Assembly: GCF_051020975.1 (NCBI RefSeq)
Contig: NC_135044.1
Span: 7,938,501-8,002,500 of the forward strand
DNA: 64,000 bases
From: Osmia lignaria lignaria
Lineage: Eukaryota; Arthropoda; Insecta; Hymenoptera; Megachilidae
Reading direction: 5' to 3'
Under the pieces are notes generated by a model. It saw nothing but the letters and a program-made list of their open reading frames with translations. It did not search any database and was not told the origin of the DNA. Both the position numbers and the translations under genes were made by a program. Within the stretch, counting starts at the first letter, position 1; every line of letters begins with the position of its first letter. Below are positions 58,975-64,000 of the stretch, piece by piece.

Positions 58975-61900
58975 TTAATAGACTAAGCGGTGTTGGTAAG
59001 GGTATCCTCGCGATTGAGTGCTTATCTGATACTGAGCAGAATTGGAGTAAGGATCGTATGCCTGTAAAATAAAATTACAAATCATAAAAAACTCGATGAT
59101 TCATTTCCAGGGTGACAGGGATGCGCTTACCTGTGAGCGTTTTCTGGAAACCATGAACCTCTTCTCAGGGACATTGTAGTAACTTTGTTGAGGATAAACA
59201 AGGCCATATTGAGGAGTACCATCGTATTGCTGACCATACTGGTTCTCGTATTGTTCATAATAGCTAGATGGATGAGTACGTATAATTCCTATGTCTGACG
59301 GTGATAAAGAGTCCAGACTATAATGACGAGGAGGGTACACCGATGAATCCACCCATGGGATAACTGCGTGCAATCACATATTGTCTTAATAGAAACGAAA
59401 TTCAATCGATAACTAAGGTATATATTTGTTTCCATTTACCATTTCTAGGATCTTCTTCGTCAAGAAGATTGTCTTCGTCGTCTACGTTATCGTACTCTTC
59501 GTTCATGTACTTGTGCCAATTTCTAAATATTAAAAAATGAATTTATATTTCAGGTATTTACACGACCATTCGCAATTATAAACCATCATGGAGAGAGCGG
59601 TTATTACCGTTTGCGACGCTCGTTTTCCCAAAGGGACAACAGAGTTAACACATCCTCCGGATCGATATCCAATTCCCTCTTGAATCGTGGTTCTTGATAA
59701 ATTGGAACGCTGAAAGTTTCAAGTTGGACAACTCGTATCAATCACGCAATAACAATGTAAGATATTATTATTTTTTTTTCTTTTATCTCTGTATGTATTT
59801 TAGATCATTTTACAATTGTTAGTTGAATCTGGATTTACAGTTCAATCGCGCGTGTATATGCATCGAGGCGCAAAGTATATTTTGAATGAAAAAGCCAGCG
59901 AACAAAAGGACGATTCTTCAAGCGCCAATGACGACGAGTGTAAGAGATCGTACGCGTTTGCGCCGAGTACAGCGATAGGATGTTATCCTAGGTCAGGTCT
60001 GGCGAGCATGCCTTCTGCCACGGTCTGTCGCGGATGATCGATACGACGGCACCCAGCTAATGCCATCAGCTGATTGGTTGGTCATATGCCAAAACGGTCT
60101 GACTCGTCAGGTGGTTTCATTCAGTTCTTCATCTCACGTGTAATCAGGAGAAAAAGAAATACATCGGGAAATTTTTAAAATCAACTCTGGACGATCTAAG
60201 AACGAACGACTTCGTCGAGTTTCAGCTTGAAAAATGAGCACCATCGCCAATTATAATAATAATTTTGTAACGGAGTAGCACGGGTATAAATAGCCGAAGG
60301 CTAATTCTTTTAGAGTTCGAGCTTCCCGATTTGCATATCTGTAGATGAACTTTTCTTCCACTAATTTCGTCGCATCTCACGGAAGTGTCGACGCAAACTA
60401 GAAAACTCTATTCCCGTCAGCTGATTGGCTCGCGATATGTCAAGTAATAGTCAGGTCTGACCTACTTTTCCTCGCCGCGTCCATTCAGCTTTTCACGGAC
60501 CCACCCCTTGGAAAGCTACCCTATTGCGTCACAAGTATCGAACGTCCCGATGACTGCACCAAACTGTACACGTGTGTGCGCGTCCACCCACGCATCCAGG
60601 AACACGTACACGCCCACGTGAACAGAGTGGTTGGTCTATCGAATAATTGTCCGACACGTGAACGTCTCGTCGAATTTCACGATTTTCCCCCAATTTACCT
60701 TCGTTATTTCGTTCGGTGATTATACTAATTTAATTATTTCACCAAGTCCCATAAAACTTGTTAGCGACGCAATTTTTCTTCTCTGCTCTTTTTCTTCCTC
60801 GTCTAGCTTCGTTATTACGGTTACGATTAATATTTCTTGAAAATCGTTAACGGTGAACCCTTCGTATTTTTCAGCGCCCACGATTAACGCAGACAAATTA
60901 TCTGTGACTTAAAGGAGACGCTATTACCAGGTAATAGAGGTAAATTTACGGAGGAAGAAGGATAACAAGATTTTATTATTGATCAGCATCCAAAGTATTT
61001 TCCCGTTTATAAGAAGAAACTTTGTTTCTTCTTATCGTTGAACACCAATTACAATGGAATTTGCAATTTAATGCCACTTAACTGGAACTTCTATCTAACA
61101 GTTTCTATCATTATAGTTTCCCACAATCGTCTCGGCGAGCCTCCTTCTTTCCAATACAAAGAGGAAAAATCGTGCACGAGTGACCTGTGACATTTATTTA
61201 CGGGTCAAGCGTTGCACATCGGCGCGGCGGCTACGTTTTTCTTTTTCCCCTCGTGTAAAAATAAAAGTTTGACGTAAGAAACTCAGCCGGCTGACTTTAA
61301 AATAATTGATCATCCTCTGACGTATCGGTGAACGTCACTCCACGACGTCACTTAATTAATGAAGAACCGCTTCGTGTGTACGTTATAAATGTCATCGATA
61401 GCCTTCGCTGGAAAGATATCGCGTTTCAGGCTATAGTTGAAACTTGCACCGTTGTAATCGTTGTCGTACACAGTACGCATACTGTCTCGTTTATGCGCAA
61501 TCAGCAAAACGGAATAGAATTAACAGCTTGGTAACCGGAAGAAATTAATAAGCCTTCGATCGTTAATTTTGTAATCGAGGGGACTTCGGTGATTATTTAA
61601 TTACTAATTAAATCTGGGATAATGGATCGTTAAGATAATCACGATGCAAGTTGTAAATTTTAATATTAATTTTAAAAGTGATTAATATTGCAGGTGGAGA
61701 TGATGAATTTGAAAGAGGTCTATAAATGATTTGGATGGGAGCCGAACATGCTCCGCTGATCAACTTCGATAACGACGTCGTATTGAACCGACTTGGTCGT
61801 CAAGTCGACCGCCGTTTCTGCCGAGGGCAACGCCCTCGCCAACCCTCTCATCCCCATTCAGAAGAAATGTCGAAGAAAAAGGGGGATGTCCCGCACGAGC

Positions 61901-62968
61901 AAGAGGGCGGGAAAGGCGTGCTCGCAGGGGTGGGAATTACAGCCGGGTTACAGAGTCGATTCACCCTGTCGCAGGTTGCCTGTTCCACAGGTGAATTCTC
62001 GCGCCTTCAACGATTACTATGAAACGCACTTAACGAGAAAAGAGGAAATGGAACTTTTCACTTTGTCACCGTGTCCTTTTTTTTTTTGATTCTACAAGAG
62101 TGCATGCGTTTATCACTCACCTTCTCTTCGCCTGTGTCTGTGACGCGGACTGCTGAGTGGATGTCGAGGATTGGAACGACGAGGTAGACGGTTTCATGGT
62201 GGTTGATCCGCTCGTTCCAGACTTCTCGGACCTCTTTCGACGATCTTCGTTCATGTAGTAACGAGAGTACGCAGGAACATCCCATACTTGAGGCATCTCG
62301 TTGCCTAGCTCGTTAACAAGGACCTTACTGTAACTGTAACAGAAATTGATTTTTCCTTTTTCATTAACCTTAGATAATTAGCCTAGCTGTTATATATCGC
62401 TTTGTTATACGATAACAAATTATTATAAAGAATTATAATACTCGGAGCGATGAAACACTTACTCGTAGTTCTTTTCGTAGGGTGAAAAGGAATCACGATC
62501 GTACATGGCATTGTTCGGTGTGTTGAAACGAGAAGACTTCTCTTCCTCGACTAGAGCTGCTTTCAGCCCACCTAATCCTGACGAGGATAGAGTTCCTGGA
62601 ACAAAGAATAATAAATTAAAATAATTAAAGTAATGAAACGTGTCGATCAAAGGATAGGATACTTACTCTTTTCTGCGGTAGACGAGTAAGAGGACCCACC
62701 TGTGTTGCTTTCTGCTTGACGATTTTGTTGATTACCAAACATTAACATCTCCTGTGCTCGTTTAGCTACAACAGAAATGAAATGTAGATATTGTCAATGA
62801 GTATATCAGATATTCTACTCATTTTTGAAGTAACGAGATAGATTTCTCACGTTTTGGTCTCATCGTTTCATCAGTCTTTTTTCCGTCTTCCGCCAGATTC
62901 GTCGGCAAGGATTGGGTTATCACGATGAGAGAGCATAGAGCCAGTAACCACACCCAATCGTACATCAT
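58975..62968 (-). CDS. Neuropeptide precursor, prohormone-2 type
   Basis: Secreted brain-peptide precursor of about 355 residues in eight exons. ATG at 62968 gives a signal peptide (MMYDWVWLLALCSLIVITQS), followed by segments separated by dibasic sites: PKPKR then AQEMLMFGNQQN; EKR then TLSSSGLGGLKAALVEEE; RRKR then a Ser/Thr-rich spacer; AKR then SVPIYQEPRF then KR; ELDIDPEDVLTLLSLWENE; RRKR then NWHKYMNEEYDN; EKR then FMVS; RKR then a 30-residue C-terminal peptide starting SQAYDPYSN and ending YPYQHRLVY. I associate VPIYQEPRF and the C-terminal peptide with honeybee prohormone-2. Exons join in frame at 62853, about 62765-62669, about 62599-62460, about 62336-62121, about 59708-59630 and on to 58975. 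A 2.4-kb intron splits the precursor before SVPIYQEPRF. Confidence 0.9.
60061..60145. repeat. Duplicated module, copy A
   Basis: CAGCTGATTGG at 60067-60077, six bases, ATATGCCAA, then CTGACTCGTCAG-type dyad and CATTCAG with TTCA downstream. It combines an E-box (CAGCTG) and a reverse CCAAT box (ATTGG). Confidence 0.55.
60412..60500. repeat. Duplicated module, copy B
   Basis: CAGCTGATTGG at 60418-60428, six bases, ATATGTCAA, then the dyad GTCAGGTCTGAC and CATTCAGCTTTTCA. The order and the six-base gap match copy A; the later part carries a length difference of about 15 bp. Confidence 0.55.
61726..62050 (+). other. GC-rich open block inside the neuropeptide intron
   Basis: About 300 bp with far higher GC than the flanks and two overlapping 98-codon plus-strand frames. 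No domain was recognised. It could be an alternative exon, an enhancer or a foreign-element remnant. Confidence 0.3.
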
Positions 62969-64000
62969 CTGGAAAAATTCATTTTTTCCACGGTTAACTC
63001 GAATCTTCCTTAGGTAAACTTCAATCTGTATACTATCGGTTAGACTTTCATCAATTGTAGATACTTTGACAAGAATATAGATACAGTTTTATTAACTTCT
63101 TTTTTTTTATTGGATGATATACATTGTAGATACATGATAAAGGATGCAGTTGCTATAAAGTATTCTCTTTGTGTACAGGGCAAAGTTTACGTTAGCCATG
63201 AGCGTAGGCAAATGAAGATAGCAGGTCGCTATGAAAGAAGCTTAAATGTCATGTAATGCGAAATGTCAGGAATCTATTTCCATTGCGTGTAAAAAATGAA
63301 TGGGTATATCGCGTAGAAAGTCCCGTAAGTTGTACATTTCCTTTTTATGATTTTGTAAAAATTTCAATGCGATCAGTTGGATCGTTGCATCGAATGATTT
63401 ATTCTAATCGAATTTTAATTTTGGTAATTATATTGTTTCAGATTCGATGCTCGTTCAGAATTAATAAACGTGGCATTAGGATTGTTTCATAGAAGAGAAA
63501 CGCGAGGCACTTTGTAGACTTAACAGGTGACGATAATAATTTAATTATAAATGTCCTGCAGCATACTCGCAATTAGTTTATGTACAGAACGGTGGAGTTG
63601 TCGAGTAATTAAACGCGCAATTAACTAAATCGCAATTTTCGAAACTTACACGTAATAGGTGATTCTCTTTCTATCGGTTCGAAATGTCAGGGTTCAAAGG
63701 AATACGGTGATTACAATGAATTTGTAATTGATACAAGGATCGAGAAAATAATTATCTCTCCCTGTTTCAATCTGAAAAACAGCAAATGTTTGGAGAGCTT
63801 TTACAAAACCGATCGAAACTTCGCGATAGCATCGAACAATTAAAGCTGGCCAGGAAATGAAATTGAACCGGATATAGTAGACTCAGAAATCGCACACTTG
63901 TTGCGTCTAGAAATACTATAGTCATTTATCGCGTTTGTGTACGCCTCTATGCAACACACAATTAAAAATACATTTCATTGACTGTACTTTCATTGATGAA
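62969..64000. promoter_or_regulatory. Upstream region of the neuropeptide precursor gene
   Basis: About 1 kb to the window edge, AT-rich, no convincing coding frame; the 78-codon frame at 63256-63492 has no family features. It should contain the minus-strand promoter and leader, but no core element is clear. Confidence 0.4.

Larger units (their letters stand above)
59712..62117 (-). other. Large intron of the neuropeptide gene
   Basis: About 2.4 kb, noticeably more GC- and CpG-rich than its surroundings in 59930-60640 and 61730-62000. Contains a duplicated CAGCTGATTGG module and a GC-rich open block, both listed separately. No other gene was recognised. Confidence 0.6.

Overview
The window is AT-rich animal nuclear DNA: multi-exon genes with short GT-AG introns, long AT-rich intergenic and intronic stretches, and no bacterial-type features. 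The proteins are insect-like. A neuropeptide precursor at the right end contains VPIYQEPRF and a C-terminal peptide ending YPYQHRLVY, both of which I associate with honeybee prohormone-2. I therefore infer a hymenopteran, most likely a bee other than Apis mellifera, because the C-terminal peptide differs at several residues from what I recall for the honeybee.

Left third (1-22 kb). The 3' end of a phosphorylase kinase alpha subunit gene (+) faces mRpL28 (-). mRpL28 is head-to-head with GUF1/EF4 (+), so two mitochondrial-translation genes share a promoter interval of about 390 bp. MED21 (-) follows. Between MED21 and the COMPASS methyltransferase gene Set1 (-) lies a near-perfect 561-bp palindrome built around CTCF-like motifs. 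UQCRH (+, complex III hinge) follows Set1. Next comes ANKFY1/Rabankyrin-5 (-), whose intron hosts a nested antisense Ly6-family gene (+).

Middle (22-50 kb). DDX11 helicase (+) converges on an aldose 1-epimerase (-). About 4 kb without genes follows, probably including a long 3' UTR of slpr, the mixed-lineage kinase MAP3K (-). slpr is head-to-head with pecanex (+), which has one 3.3-kb exon.

Right end (50-64 kb). Mitochondrial thioredoxin (-), a TMEM218-like small ciliary membrane protein (-) and a five-exon ankyrin-repeat gene (-) are followed by about 3 kb without a recognised gene but with one candidate two-exon small ORF. The neuropeptide precursor (-) spans 59-63 kb and has a 2.4-kb intron holding a duplicated sequence module and a GC-rich block.

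The most distinctive signal is non-coding. A bipartite element, GCGCCAYCTAT, then ten bases, then CGGAAACTA, occurs six times with the spacing kept exactly: five copies in the palindrome and one near the TMEM218 promoter. A seventh GCGCC half-site sits at the palindrome centre. It resembles an insulator site (CTCF-type core plus a second fixed contact) and is the best candidate here for something not yet well described.
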